Assembly (NCBI GenBank): GCA_021792975.1
Contig: JAJYTR010000011.1
Location: forward strand, 1 to 56,281
DNA length: 56,281 nt
Reading direction: 5' to 3'
Origin: Pseudomonadota bacterium
Lineage (GTDB): Bacteria; Pseudomonadota; Gammaproteobacteria; Xanthomonadales; Rhodanobacteraceae
Shown: one piece after another, positions 40,374 to 50,646 of the stretch
Layout of the letters: each line of letters opens with the position of its first letter
Numbering within the stretch: the first letter of the stretch is position 1
The notes under the pieces: model-generated
Database searches by the model: none
Seen by the model: the letters and a program-made list of their open reading frames with translations, nothing else
What the model was told of the DNA's origin: nothing
Made by a program: the position numbers and the translations under genes

Positions 40374-41067
40374 GGCTGCGCTCCTGGCTGGGCCGTCGCA
40401 GGCCGCGGCGCGGGCACGGCGGGCCGCGCGGTGCTGGACGCGGCGGCCGGGGCGGGGGCGACGCCCGGCACCACCGGTACCTGGAGGTTTTCCAGCGTGC
40501 TGCCGGCGCCGGCCACGCCCGCGTTCTTGGGAATCCCCATCTTCACGGTTAGCCCGAAGGTGTAGGGCATGCGCGCATCCCCGGCCTGTTTCTCGGTCTT
40601 CTTGAGATCGGCCTGGCCCAGCCACGGCGAGGCTTCGAGGCTGCGCATGTAATCGGCCACCGCGGCGTTGGACTGCGCGACGCCCTCGAGCGTCAGTTCC
40701 TCGCCTTTCTGCGCCATCGAGGTGAGCCGGATCGAGTTGGGGGTGCGTTTCACCAGCTCGTCGAACAGGTGCACCATCTGCGAGCGGTTGGCCTGCAGGT
40801 CCTCGATGATCTTCTTGCGCGCCAGCAGCCGGTCACGCACCTTGTCCAGATTCTTGATCTGCTCGTTCTCGGCCTTCAGCTGGCTGATCTGGCCCTGCAG
40901 GTAGGCGTTGCGGTCGTTCTGGTTGTCGATCCGCATGCCCATCCACATCGACCAGGCGATCACCACCACCAGCGCGACCGCCGCGGCCGCCCCGAGCTGC
41001 ATGAAGAATTCGCGCTCGCGCTGCTTGCGCCGCTCGGCGCGCCAGGGAAGTAGGTTGATGCGCGCCA

Positions 41068-41068
<1 letters not shown>
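40370..41068 (-). CDS. pilN: Type IV pilus inner-membrane protein PilN
   Basis: 232 residues. Begins MARINLLPWRAERRK, the INLLPWR motif that binds PilM, then a membrane helix near residues 24-45, a coiled coil and a ferredoxin-like domain with LTLEGVAQSNAAVADYMRSLEASPWL. The C-terminus carries an alanine/proline-rich extension beyond residue 185 that looks unstructured. Its first base overlaps the pilM end. Confidence 0.96.
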
Positions 41069-42150
<1,082 letters not shown>

Positions 42151-42173
42151 TTACGAGCGAAATATGCGTCATT

Positions 42174-42203
42174 ACCTTAGATCAAGTCTTAACTCATTGG
42201 CAA
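42174..42203 (-). promoter_or_regulatory. Possible pilM operon promoter
   Basis: On the minus strand TTGCCA (42198-42203) and TAAGGT (42174-42179) are 18 bases apart, about 48 bases before the pilM start. The -10 is identical to that proposed for the mra promoter. The remainder of the 256-base gap to ponA has no gene. Confidence 0.4.
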
Positions 42204-42327
42204 CGCCCGATGAACCGGGGGGCTGCGAGGGATTTCACAATTCTTTGCATCCCGGCGGCAGCGCCGGCCGCCGCCGCAATCCGCGCGCGGCGGGACACCG
42301 GTCACCGGGCGTCACGGATGGGGGGCT

Positions 42328-42333
42328 TATACT
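42328..42333 (+). promoter_or_regulatory. Possible ponA -10 element
   Basis: TATACT at 42328-42333, a 5-of-6 match to the -10 consensus, lies 49 bases before the ponA start. No convincing -35 hexamer is seen 16-18 bases upstream in the GC-rich sequence. Confidence 0.3.
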
Positions 42334-42382
42334 CGCGGCCCTTGTGGAGCCCGCCACCGTCGGCGGCCGCCGACCGCTGACG

Positions 42383-44908
42383 ATGCGCCTGTTGCTGCGA
42401 CTGCTGAAATGGTTCGTGATCCTGGGCTTTGCCGGAGCGCTGGCCGGCGCCATGGCGCTGGGCATCGCCTACTGGATCCTCGCGCCGCGGTTGCCCTCCG
42501 TGTCCTCGCTCAAGGACGTGCAGATGCAGGAGCCGCTGATGGTGCGTTCGGCGGATGGCAGGCTGATCGCCACGTTCGGCGAGACCAACCGCATCCCGGT
42601 GACCTTCGCGCAGATCCCGCCGATGCTGCGCGACGCGTTCCTGGCCGCCGAGGACGCCGATTTCTACCATCACCCCGGTGTCGACATCGTGGGCACGGCG
42701 CGCGCGGCCTTCGAGGTGCTGATCCACGGCGGCGCCAAGGTGCAGGGCGGCAGCACCATCACCCAGCAGGTGGCACGCAACTTCTTCCTCAGCCCACAGA
42801 AGAGCTACACGCGCAAGCTGATGGAATGGTTCCTGGCGTTCCGCATCGAGAAGGAACTGAGCAAGAACGACATCCTGACGCTGTATCTCAACAAGATCTT
42901 CCTGGGCCACCGCGCCTATGGCGTGGCCGCGGCGGCGCAGTACTACTACGGCAAGAAGCTGGACCAGCTCACCCTGCCCGAGTGCGCGATGCTGGGCGGC
43001 CTGCCGCAGGCGCCTTCGGCGGCCAATCCGGTCACCGCTCCGAGGCGCGCGCTGGTCCGTCGCAACTACGTGCTCAAACGCATGTACGACGTCGGCTTCA
43101 TCACCAAGGCGCAGTACCGCCAGGCGCTGGCCACGCCCGACGACGCTTTCCCGCACGAGGCCCCGATCCAGGTCGATGCACCCTACGTTGCCGAGATGGC
43201 GCGCCAGGTGGCCATGCAGAAACTCGGCAACCAGGCGCTCACCGACGGCTATACGGTCTACACCACCCTGGTCGGACGCCTGCAGGACGCGGCCAACGCC
43301 GCCGTGCGCCACGAGATGCTGGCCTACAGCATGCGCCACGGCTGGTACGGCCCGGAAGCCACGGTGAAGCTGCCGACCACGCCGGACCCGGCACTGTGGT
43401 CCAAGGCACTGGCCGGACGCATGCCCATCGCCGGCCTGCAGCCGGGACTGGTGACGCAGAGCGGCGCGCGGCAGGCGCACGTGTATCTGCAGAGCGGCCA
43501 GACTGTCGTGCTGGATCTGAAATCGGTGGCCTGGGCGCGGCGTTATATCAACGAGAACCGCACCGGCCCGACGCCGCGCGCCGTGGACCAGGTTCTGAAA
43601 CCGGGCGACATCGTCCGCGTGGCGCTGGATGGCCAGGGCCACTGGCGGCTGGCGGAGGTCCCCAGAGCGCAGGCGGCGCTGGTCTCGCTGCGGCCGGACG
43701 ATGGCGCCATCGTCGCGCTGGTGGGCGGCTACAGCTACACGCTCAGCCAGTTCAACCGTGCCACCCAGATCGCCCGGCAGCCCGGCTCCAGTTTCAAGCC
43801 ATTCGTCTACTCGGCGGCATTCCAGCGCGGATTCAGCCCCGCCTCGGTGGTCAACGACGCGCCGCTGATCTTCGCTGATCCTTCGGCCAAAGGCGGCGAA
43901 TGGACCCCGGCCAACGACACCGCGATGTTCCAGGGGCCGACGCGACTGCGCGTGGCGCTGGCGCAATCCAAGAACCTGGTGACCATCCGCCTGGTCGATG
44001 CCATCGGTGTGGGTTACGCACGCCAGTGGGCCACCCGCTTCGGCCTCAGCACGGACCAGATCCCCGACAACCTGTCGATGGCGCTGGGCACCGCCTCGGT
44101 CTCGCCGCTGCAGATGGCACGCGGCTATGCGGTGTTCGCCAACGGCGGCTTCCTGGTCGATCCCTACATCATCCAGCGCATCGACAACCGCAACGGCCAG
44201 CCGGTGTTCCTGGCCGATCCGCTGCGCGCCTGCCGCGACTGCACGCAGCGCCTGCTGGCCGATGCCGCACTGAGGCCGGGCGAGCCGCCGCCCCCGCCGC
44301 CGGCGCCGGCGCACGCCACCAGCAACGCGGGGAACGGCCTGCCGCCGGTTCCGGGGGATCTCAGCGTCCTGGTGCCGGCGCCCGCGCCGGGCAGCGCGCT
44401 GCCGCTGCGGCTGGCTCCGCGCGTGATCGGTCCGCGCAACGCCTGGCTGATCGCCTCGATCATGCAGTCGGTGATCCGCAGCGGCACCGGACAGCTGGCT
44501 CTGACGCTGGGACGCAACGATCTGTCAGGCAAGACCGGATCGACCAACGACTATCGCGACGCCTGGTTCGGCGGCTACAACGCCGATCTGGTCACCGACG
44601 TGTGGGCCGGGTTCGACAATTTCTCGTCGCTGGGCCACGCCGACGGCCATCCGGAATTCGGTGCCTACGTCGCCCTGCCGATCTGGGTGCGCTACATGAA
44701 AGCGGCTCTGGCCGGCATGCCGCCCGCACCCGAGCCGATGCCGCCCGGGATCGTCACCGTGCTGATCAACCGCGACACCGGCCTGCCGGCCAGACCGGAC
44801 GATCCGCTGGCGATCTCCGAAGTGATGACGATCGAGGACTACGAGCATCTCAAACGGCAGGCCCGGTTGAACGGCAAGCACGACGCCAAGTCCTACGACG
44901 TGTTCTAG
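42383..44908 (+). CDS. ponA: Class A penicillin-binding protein 1A
   Basis: 841 residues from ATG 42383. Membrane anchor near residues 10-33; glycosyltransferase domain with AAEDADFYHHPGVD (catalytic Glu 90), QGGSTITQQVARN near 121 and RKLMEWFLAFRIEKELSK; an OB-like insert; transpeptidase domain with active-site SSFK at 469-472, SKN (AQSKNLVT) and SGKTGSTND. It both polymerises and cross-links peptidoglycan, with LpoA as likely partner. A proline/alanine-rich insert following ACRDC lies between the SKN and KTG motifs. Divergent from pilM, as is usual in gammaproteobacteria. Confidence 0.97.
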   Translation: MRLLLRLLKWFVILGFAGALAGAMALGIAYWILAPRLPSVSSLKDVQMQEPLMVRSADGRLIATFGETNRIPVTFAQIPPMLRDAFLAAEDADFYHHPGVDIVGTARAAFEVLIHGGAKVQGGSTITQQVARNFFLSPQKSYTRKLMEWFLAFRIEKELSKNDILTLYLNKIFLGHRAYGVAAAAQYYYGKKLDQLTLPECAMLGGLPQAPSAANPVTAPRRALVRRNYVLKRMYDVGFITKAQYRQALATPDDAFPHEAPIQVDAPYVAEMARQVAMQKLGNQALTDGYTVYTTLVGRLQDAANAAVRHEMLAYSMRHGWYGPEATVKLPTTPDPALWSKALAGRMPIAGLQPGLVTQSGARQAHVYLQSGQTVVLDLKSVAWARRYINENRTGPTPRAVDQVLKPGDIVRVALDGQGHWRLAEVPRAQAALVSLRPDDGAIVALVGGYSYTLSQFNRATQIARQPGSSFKPFVYSAAFQRGFSPASVVNDAPLIFADPSAKGGEWTPANDTAMFQGPTRLRVALAQSKNLVTIRLVDAIGVGYARQWATRFGLSTDQIPDNLSMALGTASVSPLQMARGYAVFANGGFLVDPYIIQRIDNRNGQPVFLADPLRACRDCTQRLLADAALRPGEPPPPPPAPAHATSNAGNGLPPVPGDLSVLVPAPAPGSALPLRLAPRVIGPRNAWLIASIMQSVIRSGTGQLALTLGRNDLSGKTGSTNDYRDAWFGGYNADLVTDVWAGFDNFSSLGHADGHPEFGAYVALPIWVRYMKAALAGMPPAPEPMPPGIVTVLINRDTGLPARPDDPLAISEVMTIEDYEHLKRQARLNGKHDAKSYDVF

Positions 44909-44911
44909 CTA

Positions 44912-44942
44912 GAGCGCCCGGCGCTCCGGCTTGCCACGCCGG
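44912..44942 (+). terminator. Possible hairpins after ponA
   Basis: Two short inverted repeats follow the ponA stop: GAGCGC with a CCG loop at 44912-44926, and CCGGC/GCCGG at 44926-44942. No T-run follows, so termination is only a guess. Confidence 0.25.
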
Positions 44943-44989
44943 CCCGGCTGTTGCGAAGATCGGCACAGGCCGACGCCCCGGAGCCTGCC

Positions 44990-45655
44990 ATGCCCCGCCG
45001 CACCCTGCCCGCTGCCCGTGGCCATTACGCCGAGCGCATACATGGCAGCCGCCAGCAACAGCGCCGGCGTATCGCAATCGAAGCCGCACGGCTGATCAGC
45101 GAGCACGGCCTGCGCGACTACCATCGCGCCAAGCTGCGTGCCGCCGAACGGCTGGGGGTGCACGACGGCCAGTCGCTGCCGCGCAACGACGAGATCGAGT
45201 CGGCCCTGCGCGAGCACCAGCGGCTGTTCCAGTCCGATACGCAGCCCGACGCGCTGCACGCGCGGCGGATGGCTGCGCGCGAGGCGATGCGGTTCCTGCA
45301 GCGCTTCGAACCGCGCCTGGTGGGCGCCGTACTGGACGGCACCGCCGACCGGCACACTGCGGTAAGCCTGCACCTGTTCTGCGACGTGCCCGGCGCGGTG
45401 CAGCAGTTCCTGGCCGAGCACGGCATTCCCTGCGAGATCCGCGAGCGCCAGCTGCGTGTCGATCGCACGCACGAACGGAGCTTCGAGGTGCTGCTATTCA
45501 CGGCCGACGGGATCGCGTTCGACCTCACCGTGCTGCCGGTGGACGCCTTGCGCCAGGCCCCGGCGGATCGCAGCGGCCTGCGGCCGATGCGCCGCGCCTC
45601 GCTGAGCGCCCTCGAGGCACTGCTGCACGACGCGGGCGCACCGGCTCCGAGCTGA
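44990..45655 (+). CDS. Hypothetical protein with a nucleotidyltransferase-like C-terminal half
   Basis: 221 residues from ATG 44990. I do not recognise a named family with certainty. The N-terminal 80 residues are basic and helical (HGSRQQQRRRIAIEAARLISEHGL..., RAAERLGV). The second half, from FLQRFEPRLVGAVLDGTADRHTAVSLHLFCD through FLAEHGIPCEIRERQL to EVLLFTADGIAFDLTVLPVDALRQ, has the alternating pattern of a minimal nucleotidyltransferase domain, with GT in place of the usual GS and no clear metal-binding DxD. It stands alone between ponA and gltA, on the opposite strand to gltA. Confidence 0.75.
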   Translation: MPRRTLPAARGHYAERIHGSRQQQRRRIAIEAARLISEHGLRDYHRAKLRAAERLGVHDGQSLPRNDEIESALREHQRLFQSDTQPDALHARRMAAREAMRFLQRFEPRLVGAVLDGTADRHTAVSLHLFCDVPGAVQQFLAEHGIPCEIRERQLRVDRTHERSFEVLLFTADGIAFDLTVLPVDALRQAPADRSGLRPMRRASLSALEALLHDAGAPAPS

Positions 45656-45711
45656 CGCGGGCCGGAACCGCTGCCCGGCCGTCTACCCGTCCCGCTCGCA
45701 CACCGGCGGGC

Positions 45712-46998
45712 TCAGCGCACTTCGATCGGACGGTATTCGCGCTTGCTCGAGCCGGTATAGATCTGGCGCGGACGGCCGATCTTGGTATCCGCCGTCTCGT
45801 GCTGCTCGATCCAGTGCGCGATCCAGCCAGCGGTGCGCGCAATGGCGAACATCACCGTGAACATCTCGGTGGGAATGTTCAAGGCCTTGTAGATCAGGCC
45901 CGAGTAGAAATCGACGTTGGGATACAGCTTGCGCTCGACGAAGTAGTCGTCCCGCAGCGCCACGCGCTCCAGCTCCAGCGCGACGTCCAGCAGCGGATCG
46001 GATACGCCGAGGTCGTCGAGCACCTTGTGCGTCATCTCGCGGATGATGGCCGCGCGCGGGTCGTAGTTCTTGTAGACACGGTGTCCGAAACCCATCAGGC
46101 GGAAATTGGAGTTCTTGTCCTTGGCCTTGGTGACGGCGCTGCTGACGTGCCTGGCATCGCCGATCTCCTCGAGCATCTTCAGCACCGCTTCGTTGGCGCC
46201 GCCGTGCGCCGGCCCCCACAGCGCGGCGATGCCGGCGGCGACGCTGGCATAGGGATTGGCGCCGGTCGAGCCCACCAGGCGTACCGTCGAGGTGGAGGCG
46301 TTCTGCTCGTGGTCGGCATGCAGGATGAACAGCAGGTCCAGCGCCCTGGCCGCGGTGGAATTGAGCTGCAGCGGCTCGCTGGGCACTTCGAACATCATGT
46401 GCAGGAAGCGCGTGCAGTACTCGATGTTGTTGCGCGGGAAGCGCATGGGCCAGCCGATGGAATAGCGGTAGCAGGCGGCGGCGATGGTGGGCATCTTGGC
46501 GATCAGCCGTACCGCCGCCAGCCGCCGGTGCTCGGGATTTTCGATGTCGATCTTGTCGTGATAGAACGCCGACAGCGATGCGATCGAGGCGCACAGCATC
46601 GCCATCGGGTGCGCGTCGTGATGGAAGCCGCGCAGGAAATAGCGCAGCGACTCGTGCATCATCGAATGGTGCGTGACTTCGTTCTCGAATGCGCCGAACT
46701 GCGCCGACGTGGGCAGTTCGCCGTGCAGCAGCAGATAGGCCACCTCGAGGAAAGTCGACTGCGCCGCCAGCTGCTCGATGGGATAGCCACGGTACATCAG
46801 CACGCCCGCGTCGCCATCAATATAGGTGATGGCGCTGCGGCAGCTAGCGGTGGACATGAAACCGGGGTCGTAGGTGAAGCAGCCGGTGTCGCGGTACAGT
46901 CTGCCGATGTCCAGCGCGGCCGGCCCGACCGTGCCGGCAACGGCGGGCAGCTCGGTGCCGCCGCCGGTGGCTTCGTTGATGAGCTTGTAGGTGGACAC
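45712..46998 (-). CDS. gltA: Citrate synthase (type II)
   Basis: 428 residues from GTG 46998 with AAGGAGACC upstream; the length matches E. coli GltA. Seen: ITYIDGDAGVLMYRGYPIEQLA near 58, LLLHGELPT near 88, FILHADHEQNASTSTVR near 222 (substrate and catalytic His), ALWGPAHGGANEAVLKML near 260 (catalytic His), GFGHRVYKNYDPRA near 303 and the catalytic Asp in VDFYSGLIY. It condenses oxaloacetate and acetyl-CoA at the entry to the citric acid cycle. A possible -10, GATAAT on the minus strand at 47126-47131 (preceded by TGC), would leave a leader of about 120 bases. Confidence 0.98.
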   Translation of the reverse strand: MSTYKLINEATGGGTELPAVAGTVGPAALDIGRLYRDTGCFTYDPGFMSTASCRSAITYIDGDAGVLMYRGYPIEQLAAQSTFLEVAYLLLHGELPTSAQFGAFENEVTHHSMMHESLRYFLRGFHHDAHPMAMLCASIASLSAFYHDKIDIENPEHRRLAAVRLIAKMPTIAAACYRYSIGWPMRFPRNNIEYCTRFLHMMFEVPSEPLQLNSTAARALDLLFILHADHEQNASTSTVRLVGSTGANPYASVAAGIAALWGPAHGGANEAVLKMLEEIGDARHVSSAVTKAKDKNSNFRLMGFGHRVYKNYDPRAAIIREMTHKVLDDLGVSDPLLDVALELERVALRDDYFVERKLYPNVDFYSGLIYKALNIPTEMFTVMFAIARTAGWIAHWIEQHETADTKIGRPRQIYTGSSKREYRPIEVR

Positions 46999-47174
46999 GC
47001 ACGGTCTCCTTTGCAGCGGACGCCGGGCTCTGGGGCCGCAGGGCGTCGAACGGGGATTGCGGGCGGACCGGAGGGCTTCGGCCTGCGGTCCGCGAGCGGG
47101 GGTGACAGCCCGCGGTGCACCGCCGATTATCGCACAGGGGCTGCGAATCATCCGCTGCCCGCAGCCCGAAAACG

Positions 47175-47201
47175 GCAACGCCGGCGCGAGGCCGGCGTTG
47201 C
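47175..47201 (-). terminator. Rho-independent terminator after rpmE
   Basis: An 11-base perfect inverted repeat, arm GCAACGCCGGC with loop GCGAG, lies 26 bases after the rpmE stop and is followed on the minus strand by CGTTTTC. Stem length and T-run make it the clearest terminator in the window, separating rpmE from gltA. Confidence 0.75.
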
Positions 47202-47226
47202 GCGAAGAGCGGTGCAGCCGCTGCAA

Positions 47227-47481
47227 TCAGGATTTGCCGCCGGCGGCATAGCGCTTGCGGAACTTGTCCACGCGCCCGCCCGCGTCGATGACCTTGTGTT
47301 TGCCGGTGTAGAACGGATGCGAGGCCGAGGAGATCTCCAGCTTGTACAGCGGATACTCCTTGCCGTCCTCCCACCGGATCGTCTCCTTGGTGGCGACCGT
47401 CGAGCGGGTGAGGAACGCGAAATGGGCGGTCACGTCCTGGAACACGACCTCGCGGTACTGGGGATGGATGCCGGGCTTCAT
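47227..47481 (-). CDS. 50S ribosomal protein L31, type B (zinc-free form)
   Basis: 84 residues, starting [16 protein letters not shown] and containing [14 protein letters not shown] and [11 protein letters not shown], the L31 family pattern with the type B spacing. There are no cysteines, so the CxxC zinc site of the zinc-binding L31 form is absent; in many bacteria such C-minus copies replace the zinc form when zinc is scarce. Whether a second, zinc-binding copy exists elsewhere cannot be seen. Directly upstream of gltA but with its own terminator. Confidence 0.95.
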   Translation of the reverse strand: MKPGIHPQYREVVFQDVTAHFAFLTRSTVATKETIRWEDGKEYPLYKLEISSASHPFYTGKHKVIDAGGRVDKFRKRYAAGGKS

Positions 47482-47576
47482 GGGCGGCCTCGGGGAGTTT
47501 CGACCGGGAAAAGACCGTCAGCATAGCCCGCGCCATGCCTTTCCAGCAAGCCTGGATTGTGTCCTGCCGGCGCGGC

Positions 47577-48497
47577 TCAGGCAGGCTCCACGCCCAGCGC
47601 GGCCGCCACCTGCCGCTCGAAGCCGCGCTGGTCCACTTCCTGCGCGATGCGCGCCGAGGCCGGCCGGCCGCTGCGCTGCATCCAGTCCACCACGCTGGCG
47701 CCGCGGGTCAGCGTGCCGTCCATCTCGATGGCCAGCGCGCGCGTCTGCGCCGCGGTGACCAGGTCCGGCTGCAACGCCACCGCCATCGCCAGCGCATCGG
47801 CCGCCACCAGGCCTTCGCGCTGCTGCGTGCGGCTGTATGCGCGTACCTTGCGCGAGATGGCCGCGTAGAACGACGCGCGCACATCGCCCTGCTCCAGCCA
47901 GCGCTCGAAGCGCCCGAACGGCAGCACGTGACGCTGGCACAGCTCCCAGTCCACCAGCTCGAATGGTCCCCAGCGCGAGCAGACGATGTGCGCGGCCTCC
48001 GGGTCGAAGGCGAAATTGAACTCGGCGCTGGCGCTGGTGTTGCCGCGTCCGGTCACGGCCCCGCCCATCACCACCAGACGCCGCACGCGCTGCGGCAGCG
48101 CGGGATCCAGGCTCAACGCCAGCGCGAGGTTGGTGAGCGGGGCCAGCGCCACGACGGTCAGGGCACCGGCATGCTCGCGACTGAGGCGCAACAGCGCCAG
48201 CGCGGCATGCTCGGATTGCGCGCGCCGACGCGCCGGCTGATAACCGGTGTCACCGAAACCGTTGGCACCGTGGACCAACGCCGCATCGCCGGCGGGGCGC
48301 ACCAGCGGACCGGGCGCACCGGGAAACACCGGTGTGCGCGCATCGATCAGTTCCAGCAGCTTCAGCGCGTTGGCGGTGGTGTGCGCAAGTCCGACGTTCC
48401 CCGCAGCGATGCCCAGGCCCGCCACCGGACCTGCGGCATGCGCCATGAGGATGGCCAGCGCATCGTCCACGCCGGGATCGGTGTCGATGAACAGCAC
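47577..48497 (-). CDS. Inosine-uridine preferring nucleoside hydrolase family protein
   Basis: 306 residues. The calcium-binding signature DTDPGVDDALA is at residues 5-15, followed by GNVGLAHTTANALKLLEL near 33, the LAPLTNLALAL block near 118, VMGGAVTGRGNTSASAEFNFAFDPEAA near 145-170 and the late Asp in LVAADALAMAVAL near 232. Such enzymes split the N-glycosidic bond of ribonucleosides into base and ribose. Together with NupC it would support nucleoside salvage; the ribose product would normally go to ribokinase, whose gene behind nupC is broken. Confidence 0.94.
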   Translation of the reverse strand: MLFIDTDPGVDDALAILMAHAAGPVAGLGIAAGNVGLAHTTANALKLLELIDARTPVFPGAPGPLVRPAGDAALVHGANGFGDTGYQPARRRAQSEHAALALLRLSREHAGALTVVALAPLTNLALALSLDPALPQRVRRLVVMGGAVTGRGNTSASAEFNFAFDPEAAHIVCSRWGPFELVDWELCQRHVLPFGRFERWLEQGDVRASFYAAISRKVRAYSRTQQREGLVAADALAMAVALQPDLVTAAQTRALAIEMDGTLTRGASVVDWMQRSGRPASARIAQEVDQRGFERQVAAALGVEPA

Positions 48498-48537
48498 GCG
48501 CGGCTCCTCGGCCAGGAAACCGCATTATCGGCCCGGT

Positions 48538-50646
48538 TCAGGCCTGCGCATAGCGCCGCGCCGCGCCGAACCAGCGCGCCAGCAGCAATTCGGCGCGCAG
48601 TGGATCGTCCGCCAGCAGGTGGTCGGCCAGCGCGCGCACGGCGGGCAGCAGATCGGCATCGCGCACGAGATCGGCCACACGCAAGGCCGGCAGTCCCGCC
48701 TGGCGCGTGCCCAGCAGTTCTCCGGCGCCACGCAGCCTGAGATCCATCTCGGCGATGTGGAAGCCGTCGGTGCTGCTGCGCAATAGCTCCAGCCGCGCCC
48801 GCGCCGTCGCGCTCAGCGGCGGCTGGTAGAGCAGCACACAGCTGGAGGCATGGGCGCCGCGCCCGACGCGGCCGCGCAACTGATGCAGCTGCGCCAGACC
48901 CAGGCGCTCGGCATTCTCGATCACCATCAGGCTGGCGTTGGGCACATCCACGCCGACTTCGATCACCGTGGTGGCCACCAGCAGCGCCAGCCGGCCGCCG
49001 GCGAAGGCATGCATCACCGCCTGTTTCCCGGCGGCGTTCATGCGTCCGTGCACCAGCCCGACGGACAGCCCGGGCAGCTGGTCGCGCAAGCGGGCATAGG
49101 CGGCCTCGGCGGCCTGCGCGTCCAGCTCCGCCGACTCCTCGACCAGCGTGCAGACCCAGTAGGCCTGCCGGCCCTCGGCACAGGCGGCGCGGATGCGGTC
49201 GATCACCTCGTCACGGCGCGCGCTCGAAACCGCCACGGTCTGCACCGGCGTGCGTCCCGGCGGCAGCTCGTCCAGCACCGAGACATCGAGATCGGCATAG
49301 GCCGTCATCGCCAGCGTGCGCGGGATCGGCGTCGCCGTCAGCACCAGTTGATGCGGCACCCGCCGCGCCGCCGCGCCCTTGTCGGCCAGACTCAACCGCT
49401 GGTGCACGCCGAAGCGGTGCTGCTCATCGACGATGGCCAGTCCCAGATTGCGGAACTGCACCGCCTCCTGCATCAGCGCATGCGTGCCCACACACAGCGC
49501 GGCACCGTCCTGCAAACGCTGCAGCGACTGCGCGCGCGCGCGGCCCTGCACCTTGCCGGCCAACCACACCACCTCGAGCCCCAGCGGCTCCAGCCAGCCG
49601 CGCAGGGTGCGGGCATGCTGCTCGGCCAGCAGCTCGGTCGGCGCCGCCAGCGCGACCTGCCAGCCGCTGCCGACGACGGCCAGTGCCGCTAGCGCCGCCA
49701 CCACGGTCTTGCCGGATCCGACGTCGCCCTGCACCAGGCGCAGCATCGGTCGCGGCATTGCCAGATCGGCGGCGATCTCCTGCAACACCCTGCGCTGCGC
49801 ACCGGTCAGCGCGTAGGGCAGGCGCGCCAGCAGCTGTCGCTGCAGCGCCGCCCCGCCCGTGCACACCGGTGCAGTACAGGCCCGCGCGCGCTGCCGCAGT
49901 TGGCGCAGCGCCAGATGCTGGGCCAGCAGTTCCTCGAACGCCAGGCGCCGCTGCGCCGGGTGCACGCCTGCGTCCAGCGCGGCACGGTCGGCGTCCACGG
50001 ACGGCCGGTGCACCGTGTACAGCGCCGTGTGCAGGTCCGGCAGGCCCAGCCGCTGGCGCATTGCCGGAGGCAGCACATCCAGATGCCGCTCGTCCGGCAA
50101 CAGCGCCAGAGCGCGGAGGATCAGCATGCCCAGGCGCGTGCTGCCGATACCTTCGGCCTGCAGGTACACCGGGGTGAGCTGCTGCGCCAGCGGCGGCGAT
50201 TCACCTGCCAGGATGCGGTAGCGCGGATGCACCATCTCCAGCCCCTGCGCGCCGGCACGCACTTCGCCGTACGCGCGCACTCGCACGCCCGGTGCGAACT
50301 GCGCCGCCTGCGTGCGCCGGAAATGGATGAAACGCAGCACCAGCATCCCGCCGGTGGCGTCCTCGAGGGCCACGCGCAGCAACGGACGGAAGCGGAAACC
50401 GGTTTCGACCTGGCTGACCACGCCCTCGACCTGGGCACGATGGCCCGCGACCAGCGCCGCCAGCGGCGTCAGCGTGGTCAGATCCTCGTAGCGCAGCGGC
50501 AAGGTGAACCACAGATCCTGTACGCGGTGCAGGCCGCGGCGCTGCAGTGCCGCGGCCAGCGCCGGGCCGACGCCGGCGAGGCCGGCCAGCGGCTGTGCCC
50601 CTGCGTCCGCGGCCGCAGGCGATTCAATCGAGGACGAGGATGGCAT
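48538..50646 (-). CDS. recG: ATP-dependent DNA helicase RecG
   Basis: 702 residues, close to the E. coli length of 693. N-terminal wedge/OB domain (VRVRAYGEVRAGAQGLEMVHPRYRI), then the helicase motor: Walker A QGDVGSGKTVVAALAAL near 300, IVDEQHRFGVHQR near 410, LTATPIPRTLA near 436, and the C-terminal GVDVPNASLMVIENAERLGLAQLHQLRGRVGRG near 595 with the TRG-type arginine motif. RecG remodels stalled replication forks and branched DNA. Its start lies inside the ridA 3' end (23-base overlap). Confidence 0.97.
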   Translation of the reverse strand: MPSSSSIESPAAADAGAQPLAGLAGVGPALAAALQRRGLHRVQDLWFTLPLRYEDLTTLTPLAALVAGHRAQVEGVVSQVETGFRFRPLLRVALEDATGGMLVLRFIHFRRTQAAQFAPGVRVRAYGEVRAGAQGLEMVHPRYRILAGESPPLAQQLTPVYLQAEGIGSTRLGMLILRALALLPDERHLDVLPPAMRQRLGLPDLHTALYTVHRPSVDADRAALDAGVHPAQRRLAFEELLAQHLALRQLRQRARACTAPVCTGGAALQRQLLARLPYALTGAQRRVLQEIAADLAMPRPMLRLVQGDVGSGKTVVAALAALAVVGSGWQVALAAPTELLAEQHARTLRGWLEPLGLEVVWLAGKVQGRARAQSLQRLQDGAALCVGTHALMQEAVQFRNLGLAIVDEQHRFGVHQRLSLADKGAAARRVPHQLVLTATPIPRTLAMTAYADLDVSVLDELPPGRTPVQTVAVSSARRDEVIDRIRAACAEGRQAYWVCTLVEESAELDAQAAEAAYARLRDQLPGLSVGLVHGRMNAAGKQAVMHAFAGGRLALLVATTVIEVGVDVPNASLMVIENAERLGLAQLHQLRGRVGRGAHASSCVLLYQPPLSATARARLELLRSSTDGFHIAEMDLRLRGAGELLGTRQAGLPALRVADLVRDADLLPAVRALADHLLADDPLRAELLLARWFGAARRYAQA

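Noticed and set aside
42302-44314. Long minus-strand open frame (670 codons) opposite ponA
   Set aside because: Antisense shadow; ponA carries all expected PBP motifs on the plus strand.
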